DNA from: Nocardioides sp. TRM66260-LWL
Lineage (GTDB): Bacteria; Actinomycetota; Actinomycetes; Propionibacteriales; Nocardioidaceae
Assembly: GCF_020075545.1 (NCBI RefSeq)
Contig: NZ_JAIQZK010000002.1
Coordinates: 62,001-126,000 of the forward strand
Length of the DNA: 64,000 nt
Direction of reading: 5' to 3'
In this document: positions 9,643-18,500 of the stretch, in pieces
Layout: each line of letters begins with the position of its first letter
Numbering within the stretch: position 1 is the first letter of the stretch
Position numbers and translations under genes: made by a program
The notes under the pieces: generated by a model
Database searches by the model: none
Seen by the model: only the letters and a program-made list of their open reading frames with translations
Told to the model about the DNA's origin: nothing

Positions 9643-10676
9643 CGCAGGCCGTCCTCGACCAGGCCGACCCGCAGGTACTCCGCGGCGTAGAGGCCCTGCT
9701 GCAGCAGCGAGGCGTACCGGGCCACCTCGGTGGCGGCCTCGGTGCCGAGGACCTCCAGGCGCACGCCGCGCGCCTCGGCGGCCTCGGCCAGCCGGCGGCG
9801 CTGCGCGTGGACGATCGCGTCGTCCGAGCCGTCGTCGAGCACCAGCAGCGCGGGACGACGCGCCCCGCCGCCGTCGGCGAAGGGATCGTCGAAGACGTCG
9901 CGCGGCCGCGCGGCCTCGACCAGCGGCAGCACCTGCTCGACGTCGCCGGCCACCGCCGTGCGGCCGCTGGCGCGGCGCACCGCCTCGGCGACGCGGCGGG
10001 CGGCGCGCGCGGCGAGCACCGAGCCGCCCCACAGGACGGGGGTGGCGTCGGCCAGGGAGATCGCCAGCATCTTCGCGGGGTTGACCGCGATGTCGCGCTG
10101 CGGGGAGCAGGCCAGGGCGACGTCGTCCATCGCCGTGGCGACGGCCTCGGCGTCGGTCTCGGGCCCGAGCTCGATGCGGCTGAGCAGCTGCAGCACCAGC
10201 ACGGCCGTCGCGAGCTGGTCGGCGCTGGTGGTGGGCAGGAGGCTGGTCCAGCGACCGGTGGCGTGCTCGGCAACCAGCGAGCCCGTCGGGCAGGCCACGA
10301 CGACCTGGCAGCCGCGGCGCACGGCCTCGGCCACGGCCGAGGCCGTGCCGGGGTCGCCGCCGTCGGGGGCGAGCACCACGACGAGGTCGAGGCTGCCGGC
10401 CCAGCCGGGCAGGGCGGGGCCGGGCCACGCGACGAACGGCACGGGGCACCAGGGCTCGAGCACCGCGCGCAGGAGGCGGGAGTCGGGGCCTGCCGCGACG
10501 ACGGCGCGCGGCCGGTTCAGCTCACGTCCGCGGGCGACCGCCTCGCCCACGGCGTCGGCGGCCAGCGCCGCCTCGCGCCGCACGCGGGCGCCGCCCTCGG
10601 CGAGGGTGCGCAGCCGGAGGTCGACCGATCCGAGCGCGACGGGGTCGTCGAGCCGGGACTCGTCGAACCAGCTCAC
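9639..10676 (-). CDS. SIS-domain sugar isomerase-like protein (Rv3256c type)
   Basis: The 345-residue product begins VSWFDESRL and resembles the actinobacterial bifunctional phosphoglucose/phosphomannose isomerase-like family found between manB and manA or ahcY. SIS-like alternation is visible: [21 protein letters not shown], then the C-terminal [19 protein letters not shown] block. It should bind a phosphosugar. Whether it isomerises mannose-6-phosphate or is a degenerate, regulatory version cannot be decided from sequence. The GTG start overlaps the Trm112-like gene by four bases (GTGA), and the same overlap occurs at its 3' end, so translation of the whole cluster is coupled. Confidence 0.75.
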   Translation of the reverse strand: MSWFDESRLDDPVALGSVDLRLRTLAEGGARVRREAALAADAVGEAVARGRELNRPRAVVAAGPDSRLLRAVLEPWCPVPFVAWPGPALPGWAGSLDLVVVLAPDGGDPGTASAVAEAVRRGCQVVVACPTGSLVAEHATGRWTSLLPTTSADQLATAVLVLQLLSRIELGPETDAEAVATAMDDVALACSPQRDIAVNPAKMLAISLADATPVLWGGSVLAARAARRVAEAVRRASGRTAVAGDVEQVLPLVEAARPRDVFDDPFADGGGARRPALLVLDDGSDDAIVHAQRRRLAEAAEARGVRLEVLGTEAATEVARYASLLQQGLYAAEYLRVGLVEDGLR

Positions 10677-10867
10677 GGGCGACGGGCCTCGTCGACCAGG
10701 AGCACGGGGATGTCGTCGACGACCGGGTACACCAGCCCGCACCCGGTGCAGGCCAGCTCGATGCCCTCCCCGGACGCCGCCGGCTGCTCGGCCAGCGACC
10801 CGGCGCAGGCCGGGCAGGCGATCACGGCCGCGAGGGCGGGGTCGAGGCTCGGCAGCGCGTCGCTCAT
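10673..10867 (-). CDS. Trm112-like small zinc-ribbon protein
   Basis: A 64-residue protein with two CxxC knuckles (IACPACAG and LACTGCGLVYPV) followed by DDIPVLLVDEA, the Trm112/YcaR signature. In bacteria such proteins are small partners of unknown enzymes; eukaryotic Trm112 activates methyltransferases. It overlaps manB by four bases (ATGA) and the downstream SIS gene by four (GTGA). This position is conserved in actinobacteria, so a role tied to mannose metabolism is suggested only by context. Confidence 0.88.
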   Translation of the reverse strand: MSDALPSLDPALAAVIACPACAGSLAEQPAASGEGIELACTGCGLVYPVVDDIPVLLVDEARRP

Positions 10868-12243
10868 GCGCCACCGCCGCGGATCAGCCCGAGCACCTCG
10901 TCGCGGATCGCGGCCATCGTGGCCTCGTCGCGTCCCTCGGCGTTGAGCCGCAGCAGCGGCTCGGTGTTGGACGGACGCACGTTGAAGGCCCAGTCGGCGT
11001 GGCTGACGCTCAGGCCGTCGAGGTGGTCGAGGGTGACGCCCTCGCGGCTGCCGTACTCCTCCTCCAGCCGGGCCAGCACGGCCGCGGTGTCGTCGACCGT
11101 GGAGTTGACCTCGCCGCTGAGCGGGTAGCGCTCGTACTGCGCCATCAGCGCGGAGAGCGGCTGGTCGGTCTCGGCCAGCGCCGCCAGTGCGTGGAGCGCC
11201 GCGAGCATGCCGGAGTCGGCGCGCCAGAAGTCGCGGAAGTAGAAGTGGCCGGAGTGCTCGCCACCGAAGATCGCGTCGGTCTCGGCCATCGTCGCCTTGA
11301 TGAACGAGTGGCCGACCCGGGTGCGCACCGGGGTGCCGCCCAGCTCGGTGACGATCTCGGGCACCGCGCGGCTGGTGATGAGGTTGTGGATGACCGTGGA
11401 GCCGGGCTCCTTGGCCAGCTCGCGCGCCGCGATGAGGGCGGTGAGCGTGGAGGGCGAGACCGCCTGGCCGCGCTCGTCGACGAGGAAGCAGCGGTCGGCG
11501 TCGCCGTCGAAGGCGAGGCCGATGTCGGCGCCCTCGGCCAGCACCCGGGCCTGCAGGTCGCGCAGGTTCTCCTCGTCGATCGGGTTGGCCTCGTGGTTCG
11601 GGAAGCTGCCGTCGAGCTCGAAGTACATCGGCACGAGCTCGACCGCGTCGGTGCCGAGCCGCTCGAAGACGGCCGGCGCGGTGAGCCCAGCCATGCCGTT
11701 GCCGGCGTCGACGACGACCTTGAGCCGGCGGCCGACGACCGGCGCCAGGCTCAGCAGGTGGGCGGCGTAGGCCTCGAGGACGTCGTGCTCGGTGAGCGTG
11801 CCCGGCGTCGGGGACGACGGCGCATGACCGGCGACCACCAGGTCGCGGATCTCCGCCAGGCCGGTGTCGAGGCCGATCGGCTGGGCGTGGGTCCGGCACA
11901 TCTTGATGCCGTTGTACTGCGCCGGGTTGTGGCTGGCGGTGAACATCGCGCCCGGCAGCCCCAGGTGCCCGGAGGCGAAGTAGAGCTGGTCGGTGGAGGC
12001 CAGCCCGATCAGCACGACGTCGGCACCGGCGGCGGTGGCGCCCTCGGCGAAGGCGCCGGCCATGCCGGGCGAGCTCGGCCGCATGTCGTGGCCGACGACG
12101 ACCTTCGCCGCGCCGGTGACGGCGACGTACGCCGCACCCACCGCCCGGGCCAGGTTCTCGTCGAGCTGCTCGGGGACCAGGCCCCGCACGTCATAGGCCT
12201 TGAAGATGGCGTGGACGTTCTCGGCACTCAGGGTGTCGACCAT
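10864..12243 (-). CDS. manB: Phosphomannomutase / phosphoglucomutase ManB
   Basis: ManB interconverts mannose-6-phosphate and mannose-1-phosphate, feeding GDP-mannose for lipoglycans and glycoproteins. The 459-residue protein has all alpha-D-phosphohexomutase motifs in order: active-site serine loop TASHNP (about 103-108), Mg loop DGDADR, sugar-specificity loop GGEHSGH (typical of PMM/PGM) and phosphate-binding RPSNTEP near the C-terminus. The ATG at 12243 is preceded by TAGTGT seven bases upstream, overlapping the DUF3499 stop, which indicates a leaderless promoter inside the end of the neighbouring gene. It works with ManC (21.5 kb). Confidence 0.95.
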   Translation of the reverse strand: MVDTLSAENVHAIFKAYDVRGLVPEQLDENLARAVGAAYVAVTGAAKVVVGHDMRPSSPGMAGAFAEGATAAGADVVLIGLASTDQLYFASGHLGLPGAMFTASHNPAQYNGIKMCRTHAQPIGLDTGLAEIRDLVVAGHAPSSPTPGTLTEHDVLEAYAAHLLSLAPVVGRRLKVVVDAGNGMAGLTAPAVFERLGTDAVELVPMYFELDGSFPNHEANPIDEENLRDLQARVLAEGADIGLAFDGDADRCFLVDERGQAVSPSTLTALIAARELAKEPGSTVIHNLITSRAVPEIVTELGGTPVRTRVGHSFIKATMAETDAIFGGEHSGHFYFRDFWRADSGMLAALHALAALAETDQPLSALMAQYERYPLSGEVNSTVDDTAAVLARLEEEYGSREGVTLDHLDGLSVSHADWAFNVRPSNTEPLLRLNAEGRDEATMAAIRDEVLGLIRGGGA

Positions 12244-12250
12244 GGGGCAG

Positions 12251-12256
12251 ACACTA
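12251..12256 (-). promoter_or_regulatory. Leaderless -10 for manB
   Basis: TAGTGT, seven bases before the ATG; its TAG is also the DUF3499 stop codon. Confidence 0.55.
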
Positions 12257-12670
12257 GCGCCCGTCGAGGGATCCCTCGGGGTCGGTGGTCAACACGCGCA
12301 GGTGACCTCGGCGACCCGCGTCGGGCTCGCCCTCCGCGCGGGCGCCGCGCGGGTCGTGGCCGGGACGGACGGGCGCGTCGGGCCGCTGCGCGCGCAGCGG
12401 ACGCGCGGCCTCGCGCACGGCGTCGGCCAGGGCCAGGAGGTCGTCCTCGGACGGCTGCTGGGCGTCGAGGTCGACCGCGAGCCGCAGGACCTCCCAGCCG
12501 CGAGGCGCGGAGAGCCGCTCGCTGTGCGCCTCGCAGAGGTCGTAGGCGTGCGGCTCCGCGTAGGTGGCGAGCGGGCCGAGCACCGCGGTCTGGTCGGCGT
12601 ACACGTAGGTGAGCGTCATGACGGCGGGCCGGCCGCACGCGGTGCGGGAGCAGCGGCGCGCGGAGGTCAC
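12254..12670 (-). CDS. DUF3499 family protein (Rv3258c type)
   Basis: A 138-residue actinobacterial protein of unknown function. Conserved features are the cysteine pair CSRTAC at the N-terminus, the TYVYADQTAVLGPLA strand and DLCEAHSERLSAPRGWE, in which two more metal-ligand-type residues (C, H) occur, so a zinc site is plausible. The C-terminal third is charged and low in conservation. The start is GTG at 12670, placed six bases after a TAGCGT hexamer. It is divergent from the metallopeptidase-family gene, as in mycobacteria. Confidence 0.85.
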   Translation of the reverse strand: MTSARRCSRTACGRPAVMTLTYVYADQTAVLGPLATYAEPHAYDLCEAHSERLSAPRGWEVLRLAVDLDAQQPSEDDLLALADAVREAARPLRAQRPDAPVRPGHDPRGARAEGEPDAGRRGHLRVLTTDPEGSLDGR

Positions 12671-12676
12671 GCGCAG

Positions 12677-12712
12677 ACGCTACCCCGGCCTCGGCACCCC
12701 GCCGCTTAGGCT
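12677..12712. promoter_or_regulatory. Divergent leaderless promoters, DUF3499 / metallopeptidase
   Basis: TAGCGT on the minus strand (12677-12682) and TAGGCT on the plus strand (12707-12712) each lie six bases before a start codon. The whole intergenic space is 48 bases. Confidence 0.6.
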
Positions 12713-12718
12713 CGCGGC

Positions 12719-13237
12719 ATGGCCGAGTCCGACGTCGTCCCCGAGCCCGCCCGCCGGCCGGACCCGCAGGCGACGCCGGGGGCGGCGCAGGAATCAGCGC
12801 GGGGGTCGGCGCCCGTCGCGCGCCGCCGCTCCCGCGACCGTCGCGGCCGCGGCATGCGGGGCCCGGGCGTGCTGCCGGCCCGCCTCGGGACCCCGGCGCT
12901 GCGCACCCGGCGCGAGCGCTTCGACGCCCTCGTCGTCGGGGTGGTCGGCGCGATCGACGCGCGCTGGCAGGACCGCCTGGGCCTGGTCGAGTACGCCGTC
13001 GAGGACGCGCCGCAGCTGCCCGACGACTGGGACAACGAGGTCGTGCCGCTGGCGTCCCTGGTGCGCGCCGGCGGCGGCCGTCCGGCCCGCCTGGTGGTGT
13101 TCCGTCGGCCGATCGAGCACCGCTGCGAGACCCGCGAGGACCTCGAGGCCCTGGTGCTGACCGTCGTCGTCGAGCAGGTCGCCGAGCTGCTCGGCGTCGA
13201 TCCCGGCGAGGTCGACCCGCGTTACCGCGCCGACTGA
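12719..13237 (+). CDS. Metallopeptidase-family protein with degenerate zinc motif
   Basis: The 172-residue protein has a basic, disordered N-terminus (1-58) and a C-terminal domain like the minimal zincin-type metallopeptidase family (FDALVVGVVGAID..., VVFRRPIEHRCETREDLEALV). Where active members carry HExxH this one reads VVVEQVAELLG, with both histidines absent, so peptidase activity is unlikely. Mycobacterial Rv3259 occupies the same position. The ATG at 12719 follows TAGGCT by six bases. The stop codon lies in the first unit of a 10-bp tandem repeat. Confidence 0.75.
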   Translation: MAESDVVPEPARRPDPQATPGAAQESARGSAPVARRRSRDRRGRGMRGPGVLPARLGTPALRTRRERFDALVVGVVGAIDARWQDRLGLVEYAVEDAPQLPDDWDNEVVPLASLVRAGGGRPARLVVFRRPIEHRCETREDLEALVLTVVVEQVAELLGVDPGEVDPRYRAD

Positions 13238-13310
13238 CGCCGACTGACGCCGACGGACGCCGACGGACGCCGACGGACGCCGACGGACGCCGACGGACGC
13301 CGACCGCCGC
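13231..13310. repeat. 10-bp tandem repeat between convergent genes
   Basis: Two CGACTGACGC units, five CGACGGACGC units and one degenerate unit run without interruption. The array begins inside the last codons of the metallopeptidase-family gene and ends five bases before the DUF5719 stop. The 10-bp period is close to one DNA turn. Confidence 0.95.
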
Positions 13311-13314
13311 GCCG

Positions 13315-14865
13315 TCAGGGCAGGCCGGGACGCACGGCCGGCTGGAGGCTGCGGCGCGCCAGCTCCCGCAGCGGCAGCACGACCGCTCCCCCGGTCCGTC
13401 CGGACGCCGTGGCGACGATCGCGCCGGCCACGCTGGTGCGCTGGGGCTCGACCGCCACCAGCCGCGACGACGCGGGCAGGCTGAGCGTCACGGCGCGTCC
13501 CGGGACCAGGTCGACGGCCCGGGCGAGCACCTGGCGTCCGCGGGCGTCCCAGGCGCGGATCCGCGCCTCCCCGGTGGCGGCCGCGTCCGCGAGCACGACC
13601 TCGGAGCGACCGGCCGGCAGGGGAAGGACCGTGGTCGCGTCGAGCGCGTCGCCGGGCGCGACCTCGACGAGGTCGCCGTCGACCCGCGCGCGCAGCGTCG
13701 CGGTGACCGGCGCGGTGCCGGTGACGACGAGCCCGACGGCGTCGGCGGCCGCGCCACCGGCCAGCACGGCGTCGACGCCGACCGACCGCGCCGAGCGCGG
13801 GTCGAGGACGATCTCGCGGGCCTTCGAGGGGGTGAAGGTCGACTCGGGCCCGACCACCTGGAGACGCACGCGGACGGCGTCGTCGCCGGGGTTGGCGAGG
13901 CTGAGCGTGCGCTCGCTCGCGCGCGCCGGGAGGCCGAGCAGCGCGACCGTGCGCGCGGGGCGCTGCTGGGCGGGCAGCGTCTCGCGGACGATCGTCCCGC
14001 GGCCCAGGGGCACGACGCGGTCGAGCACGCTGGCCGCGACCCGTCCGCGGTCGGTGGTGACGTGGAGGGCCAGGCCGCCCCGCACCGGCAGCTGCTGGGC
14101 GAGGTCGATCCGGACGGTCCGGCGACCGGGGACGGCGAGGCCGCGCAGCAGCGGGGCGTCGATCGGACCGGCGGTGCCGAGCGCCTCGAGCGTGACGATC
14201 GCGCGGCCGGCGTCGGGGTTGGTGAGCTCGAGGATCGACCGGTGGGTGGCGTCCGCGCCGAGGCCGGTGAACCACTGGTCGGCCGAGGGCACCGCGCAGG
14301 CTCCGGCGGCGAGCCGGCCGCCGAGGACGCCGAGCACGCTCAGCGCGCTCGCCGCGGCGTCCTCGCCCACGACGACGCCGGCGCGCTGACCCGCGGAGCG
14401 CTGGGCGACCACGGTGCGTCGGATCGTCAGCGGCGCCGAGCGGGCCCCGACGCCGGCGCTGCGCACCGCGACCGTGCCGCGGCCGCCCGGCAGCTCGGCG
14501 TCGGTCGCGACCAGCAGGCGCCCGCCCGGGGAGGCCGGGCAGACGACCGACGTGCGCACCAGCGGGGCGTCCAGCGGCGCCTGGGGGCCGAGTCCGTCAA
14601 CGCCGTGCGGGTGCACGAGCAGCCCCGCGACCAGGGTGAGCAGCGGCAGCCCGACGGCCAGGGTGGTCAGGACGTCGGGCCGGCCGCGTCCGCGCGGGTC
14701 AAGCCGCCGTCGCAGTGCGGCGAGGTCGGGCGTCGGGAGGGCCGGACGGCCAAGCGGCGCTCGCCGCCCGGGACGGGATCGGCGCGGGGCGCGGTCGGGC
14801 AGGTCGGGCTCGTCGGGCTGATCGGCCAGGTCGGGCAGGTCGGGCAGGTCGGGCAGGTCGGGCAT
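13315..14865 (-). CDS. DUF5719 family secreted/membrane-anchored protein
   Basis: A 516-residue protein of unknown function common next to the large glycosyltransferase in this lineage. The N-terminus is a cytoplasmic Pro-Asp-Leu repeat and a basic segment, followed by one membrane helix (about 67-86, TTLAVGLPLLTLVAGLLV), so the bulk (90-516) is extracytoplasmic. That part is rich in beta-strand-like repeats (e.g. LSLANPGDDAVRVRLQVVG) typical of DUF5719. The ATG at 14865 overlaps the stop of the glycosyltransferase gene by one base, indicating a shared transcript and probably a shared task in cell-surface glycan assembly. Confidence 0.8.
   Translation of the reverse strand: MPDLPDLPDLPDLADQPDEPDLPDRAPRRSRPGRRAPLGRPALPTPDLAALRRRLDPRGRGRPDVLTTLAVGLPLLTLVAGLLVHPHGVDGLGPQAPLDAPLVRTSVVCPASPGGRLLVATDAELPGGRGTVAVRSAGVGARSAPLTIRRTVVAQRSAGQRAGVVVGEDAAASALSVLGVLGGRLAAGACAVPSADQWFTGLGADATHRSILELTNPDAGRAIVTLEALGTAGPIDAPLLRGLAVPGRRTVRIDLAQQLPVRGGLALHVTTDRGRVAASVLDRVVPLGRGTIVRETLPAQQRPARTVALLGLPARASERTLSLANPGDDAVRVRLQVVGPESTFTPSKAREIVLDPRSARSVGVDAVLAGGAAADAVGLVVTGTAPVTATLRARVDGDLVEVAPGDALDATTVLPLPAGRSEVVLADAAATGEARIRAWDARGRQVLARAVDLVPGRAVTLSLPASSRLVAVEPQRTSVAGAIVATASGRTGGAVVLPLRELARRSLQPAVRPGLP
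14827..14862. repeat. 9-bp tandem repeat at DUF5719 N-terminus
   Basis: Four perfect CAGGTCGGG units (plus degenerate flanking units up to about 14799) encode the repeated Pro-Asp-Leu tripeptide right after the start codon. Confidence 0.9.
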
Positions 14866-17816
14866 CAGCGACGCCTCCGTCCACGTCGGGTGAGCTCGGG
14901 GGCGTCGTCCGGCTCGCCGTCGACCGGCGCCGCGGCGGCGCGTCGCGTCGGCCCGCACAGCACCGCCACGACGAGCAGCGCGACGAGCTGGACGACCAGC
15001 AGCACGGGCCGCAGGGACATGCCGTGGCCGCCGAACGGGTCGCCGAGCGGACGGTCGACCTGCCACGCGCGGGTGCGGGGGTCCTCGGCGCTGGCCTGGA
15101 CGAGTCCGTCGGTGGCGTCGAGGACGGCCGCGACCTCGCCGTCGGCGGGTCGCGCCAGGACGACGTACTCGATGCCGCGGGACGCCAGCACGCCCACCGC
15201 GCCGGAGCTGGGGCGGCTGACCAGGCTCTCGATCGCGCCGGTGAGGTCGGCGTCGGGTCGCGCGTGCGCGGTGATCTCGTCCTCGCCGAGGGTGTCGCCG
15301 TCGCCGCGGCGCACGACGTAGCGCAGGCCGTCGGCCTGCGAGCCGGTGAGCACGAGGACGCCGCGGGCGTCGCCGAGCCGGGCGCTCTGCTGCATGTACG
15401 CCGGGATGGGGTCGTCGATCGCCTGGTCGACGCGGTCGTCCGGGCCCGCCACGAACCACGCCAGGCCGACGATCGGCACGAGGGCGGCGGCGCCGGCCAG
15501 CGCGACCGCGACCCCGCGACGCCACGGCGTGCCGTCGAGCAGCAGCGGCACCGCGGCCTGGGCGCCGAGCACGGCGGCGACGACGAGCGCGCCCTGGAGA
15601 ACCAGCACCGGGCCGCTCAGCGAGGGGCCGACGACCACGGCGCCGAGGTGCAGCGGGACGGCGGCGAGGGCGAGCGCGACGACCACGGCGACCGCGGCGG
15701 CGATCCAGCACACCAGCACGGGGATCCGGGTCGCGCGCGGCAGCAGCGCGGCGACGGCGAGCACCAGCAGGACGACGCCGAGCCACCCCGGGGCGCCGGT
15801 GTCGGCGAGGCGACCGAGCAGCGGTCCCCACGGCGCGTCGGGCCGCGGCGCGGGGAGTCGTCCGGGGTCGAGCAGCAGCTGGCCGAGCGCCCGGTGGGCG
15901 AGGGCCGGCAGCCACCACGGCAGCAGCAGGACGCCGGGCAGCAGGAGCGCGGTGGCCGGCGGCCCCCACGCCGAGCGGTCCGCGCGGGCGCTCGGCACGA
16001 TGCGCAGGCCGATCAGGGTCACCAGCGCGCCGAGGACGGCGGCCACGAGCCAGAGCGTCGGCGTGAGCGTCGTGACGACGGTCAGCAGCAGGCCCGCACG
16101 GAAGGCGGCGCGCCACCGGCGGTCGGCCTCGGGCTCGGCGAAGCCGAGCGCCGCGTGCGCGAGCCACGGGAGCAGCGCGGCGCTCGCGACCGGGCCGAGC
16201 CGCCCGTCGCCCCAGGCGCCGCTGACGACCGGCACGAGCGCCCAGGTCGTCGCGCCGCCCAGCAGCAGCCAGCGCGGCATGCCCGTCGGGCTGATCAGCC
16301 GGCCCACGACCCGCAGCAGTCGCCAGGCGCCCCACAGGCCCACCGGGACGGCCGCGATCATGACGACGCTGACCGCGAGCCCGGCACTCCCCCCGAGCGC
16401 CGAGGCCAGGAGCGCGAGCGGGAGCAGGTAGCCGGGGGCCGGCACCGAGGTGCCGCTGCCGAGCGCGTGGAACGACTCGAGGTAGAGGCCCCACCACGCG
16501 CCGGCGCCGTCCGGGGTCGGCGCGAGGCCCCCGCCGACGACGGACCCGAACGCGGCCCGCGCGCCCGCCACCGAGAGCAGCACGACCAGCGCGAGACCGA
16601 CGGCGATGGGGTTGGTGAGGAACCGCGCGACCGCGCCGGTGTCCTCGGGCAGCTCGTCGTCGACCGCGCCCGTCGGGGTGCGGCGGGCCGCGAAGGAGGC
16701 GGGGTCGCGCTCGGCCGCGGCCGCGCGGCGACGCTCGGCGACGTCGGAGGCCTGGCGGGTGGCGGCGGCGACGACGTCGCCGACGAGGTCGAGGCCGTGG
16801 CGGTAGGGCAGCCACCAGGGCGCGAGCAGCCCGCGCAGGTCCTGCTGCCGCACCACCGCGCTCTCGCGCCGGCGACGCCGCGCCTCGCGCAGCTCGCCCG
16901 GCGAGCCGAGGACGGAGGCGAGCGCCGCCAGCTCGTCCAGCGCCTCGCCGACCGCACGCACCGCCAGGAAGCCGAGGACCCGGAGCAGGGTGCCGAGCGT
17001 CAGCCGCAGCACGTGCAGCGGCCACCACGGCCCCTGCCGGTTCGCCAGCAGGACGAGCAGGGCCGCGCGACGCTCCTGGAAGTGCGGGTGCCGGCCGGTG
17101 AGCGGGGTGCGCCGGACGCCGCGGTGCGCGGCCTCGGCGTGGAAGACCACCGCCTGGGGCACGACGATCGTGGTGTGGCCGGCCGCGGCCGCCCGCCAGC
17201 CGAGGTCGAGGTCGCCGCCGAAGACCGGGAAGGCGGGGTCGAGGCCGCCGAGGCGCTCGAGCACGTCGCGACGCACGAGGAGGCCCGCGGTGTTGACCGC
17301 GAGCACCTCGCGCACCTCGTCGTGCTGGCCCTGGTCGTACTCGCCGCGCTCCAGGCCCGTCTCGCGTCGCCCGGTGCCGGAGATCGTGACGCCGAGCTCG
17401 AGCAGCCGCCGGAGGGAGGGCCACTCGCGCAGCTTCGGCCCGAGGAGGTCGACGGCCGGACGCTCCCGCGCCGCCGCGAGGAGCGCGGCCAGCGCCCCGG
17501 GGTCGGGGGTCGCGTCGTCGTGCAGCAGCCAGATCCACTCGACGTCGGCAGCGACGCGGGTCAGGCCCTCGGCGACGGCCTCGGGGAAGCCGGCGGTGCC
17601 CGGCAGGGCGAGCACGTCGCCGAAGGCCTCCCGCAGCAGCACGGGGCTCTCGTCGCGGCTGCCGGTGTCGACGCAGACCACCTCGTCGATCGCCGCGCTC
17701 TGGGCCTGCAGCCCCTCGATGACGGTGGGCAGCCAGCGGGCCCCGTCATGGCTGACGAGGACGACCGCGACGGAGTCGACACGCCCGTCGATCGGCGGGG
17801 ACGAGGTGGCTGACAC
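14865..17816 (-). CDS. Large membrane glycosyltransferase, family 2
   Basis: A 983-residue protein. Residues about 15-260 form a GT-A/GT2 domain: [38 protein letters not shown] (the DxD-like acidic motif) and [15 protein letters not shown]. The remainder carries about a dozen hydrophobic helices and an extracytoplasmic domain (about 790-930), then a last helix. It probably adds sugars to a lipid-linked or cell-surface glycan; donor and acceptor are unknown. The start is GTG at 17816, eight bases after TAGGGT. It is followed by DUF5719 with a one-base overlap. Confidence 0.85.
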   Translation of the reverse strand: MSATSSPPIDGRVDSVAVVLVSHDGARWLPTVIEGLQAQSAAIDEVVCVDTGSRDESPVLLREAFGDVLALPGTAGFPEAVAEGLTRVAADVEWIWLLHDDATPDPGALAALLAAARERPAVDLLGPKLREWPSLRRLLELGVTISGTGRRETGLERGEYDQGQHDEVREVLAVNTAGLLVRRDVLERLGGLDPAFPVFGGDLDLGWRAAAAGHTTIVVPQAVVFHAEAAHRGVRRTPLTGRHPHFQERRAALLVLLANRQGPWWPLHVLRLTLGTLLRVLGFLAVRAVGEALDELAALASVLGSPGELREARRRRRESAVVRQQDLRGLLAPWWLPYRHGLDLVGDVVAAATRQASDVAERRRAAAAERDPASFAARRTPTGAVDDELPEDTGAVARFLTNPIAVGLALVVLLSVAGARAAFGSVVGGGLAPTPDGAGAWWGLYLESFHALGSGTSVPAPGYLLPLALLASALGGSAGLAVSVVMIAAVPVGLWGAWRLLRVVGRLISPTGMPRWLLLGGATTWALVPVVSGAWGDGRLGPVASAALLPWLAHAALGFAEPEADRRWRAAFRAGLLLTVVTTLTPTLWLVAAVLGALVTLIGLRIVPSARADRSAWGPPATALLLPGVLLLPWWLPALAHRALGQLLLDPGRLPAPRPDAPWGPLLGRLADTGAPGWLGVVLLVLAVAALLPRATRIPVLVCWIAAAVAVVVALALAAVPLHLGAVVVGPSLSGPVLVLQGALVVAAVLGAQAAVPLLLDGTPWRRGVAVALAGAAALVPIVGLAWFVAGPDDRVDQAIDDPIPAYMQQSARLGDARGVLVLTGSQADGLRYVVRRGDGDTLGEDEITAHARPDADLTGAIESLVSRPSSGAVGVLASRGIEYVVLARPADGEVAAVLDATDGLVQASAEDPRTRAWQVDRPLGDPFGGHGMSLRPVLLVVQLVALLVVAVLCGPTRRAAAAPVDGEPDDAPELTRRGRRRR

Positions 17817-17824
17817 GGTCGGTC

Positions 17825-17830
17825 ACCCTA
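17825..17830 (-). promoter_or_regulatory. Leaderless -10 for the glycosyltransferase
   Basis: TAGGGT, eight bases before the GTG start; almost the same sequence context (TAGGGTGAC) occurs before manC. Confidence 0.5.
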
Positions 17831-17892
17831 GCCCCGGAGCCCGTGAGGACCCTGATCGCAGCAGGAGGACCGGCAGCCCGCAGACGCACCGA

Positions 17893-17927
17893 GGCCCCGG
17901 CCGGAGGGGATCCTCCGGGCCGGGGCC
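17893..17927 (-). terminator. Hairpin terminator downstream of whiB2
   Basis: GGCCCCGGCCGGAGG pairs with CCTCCGGGCCGGGGCC (one bulged G) around a 4-base loop, 38 bases after the whiB2 stop. Confidence 0.75.
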
Positions 17928-17965
17928 CGATGTCCGTCGTCGAACGTCGTCGTGGGTCGGCGTCG

Positions 17966-18220
17966 TCAGACCGCGCGCTTCTTGAGCTTGCGGCGCTCCC
18001 GCTCGGAGAGGCCACCCCAGATGCCGAAGCGCTCGTCGTTCATGAGCGCGGACTCCAGGCACTCGGACCGGACCTCGCACGTGAGGCAGACCTTCTTGGC
18101 CTCCCGCGTGGAGCCGCCCTTCTCGGGGAAGAACGCCTCCGGGTCGGTCTGTGCACACAGCGCACGATCTCTCCAGCCGGCCTCGTCGACGCTCGCTTCG
18201 AGGAGGAACAGTTCCCTCAC
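17966..18220 (-). CDS. whiB2: WhiB2-type iron-sulfur transcription factor
   Basis: WhiB2 (WhmD/WhiB) is an actinobacterial regulator needed for septation, and for sporulation in Streptomyces. It binds a 4Fe-4S cluster and the primary sigma factor. The 84-residue product has cluster ligands C22, C45, C48 and C54, the GIWGG turn (about 66-70) and a basic tail ERRKLKKR for DNA contact. The GTG at 18220 follows an AAAGGGG site. A good housekeeping-type promoter lies about 50 bases upstream. The position next to fbiA is conserved in mycobacteria. Confidence 0.95.
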   Translation of the reverse strand: MRELFLLEASVDEAGWRDRALCAQTDPEAFFPEKGGSTREAKKVCLTCEVRSECLESALMNDERFGIWGGLSERERRKLKKRAV

Positions 18221-18267
18221 GTCGCGCCCCTTTCGACCCTGTGCTCGCTGCGAAGAACACTGCCGGA

Positions 18268-18297
18268 ATTACATGCCTGTCGTACCGCGGAAGTCAA
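18268..18297 (-). promoter_or_regulatory. whiB2 promoter (-35 TTGACT, -10 TGTAAT)
   Basis: TTGACT (18292-18297) and TGTAAT (18268-18273) are separated by 18 bases on the minus strand, close to the sigma-70 consensus and in a locally AT-richer stretch. The expected leader is about 40 nt. The rest of the 280-base whiB2-fbiA spacer shows no gene. Confidence 0.65.
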
Positions 18298-18500
18298 GCC
18301 CGGTTCTGCTATGGGACGGCCCCTCGTCCGACTTCCCGGGAGACGGCGTCCCGACTCGTCCGGACGGCTCGTCCCACTGGTCACACGAGGTCACTCACGC
18401 CTCACCCGTACGGCCCATCGAGGTCCGGCCGAGCGGGCCGGCGCGGCCGCCGGCGTCCCACGGATCGGTCGGCCCGGGCCGGTGGTGCAGAGTACGAGCC

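Noticed and set aside
13231..13310. CRISPR-like array
   Set aside because: Units are 10 bp and contiguous without spacers, and no cas genes are nearby.
13315..17538. A 1407-codon frame extending DUF5719 through the glycosyltransferase gene
   Set aside because: The upstream portion is an out-of-frame shadow of the glycosyltransferase; the one-base TGATG overlap gives the natural start at 14865.
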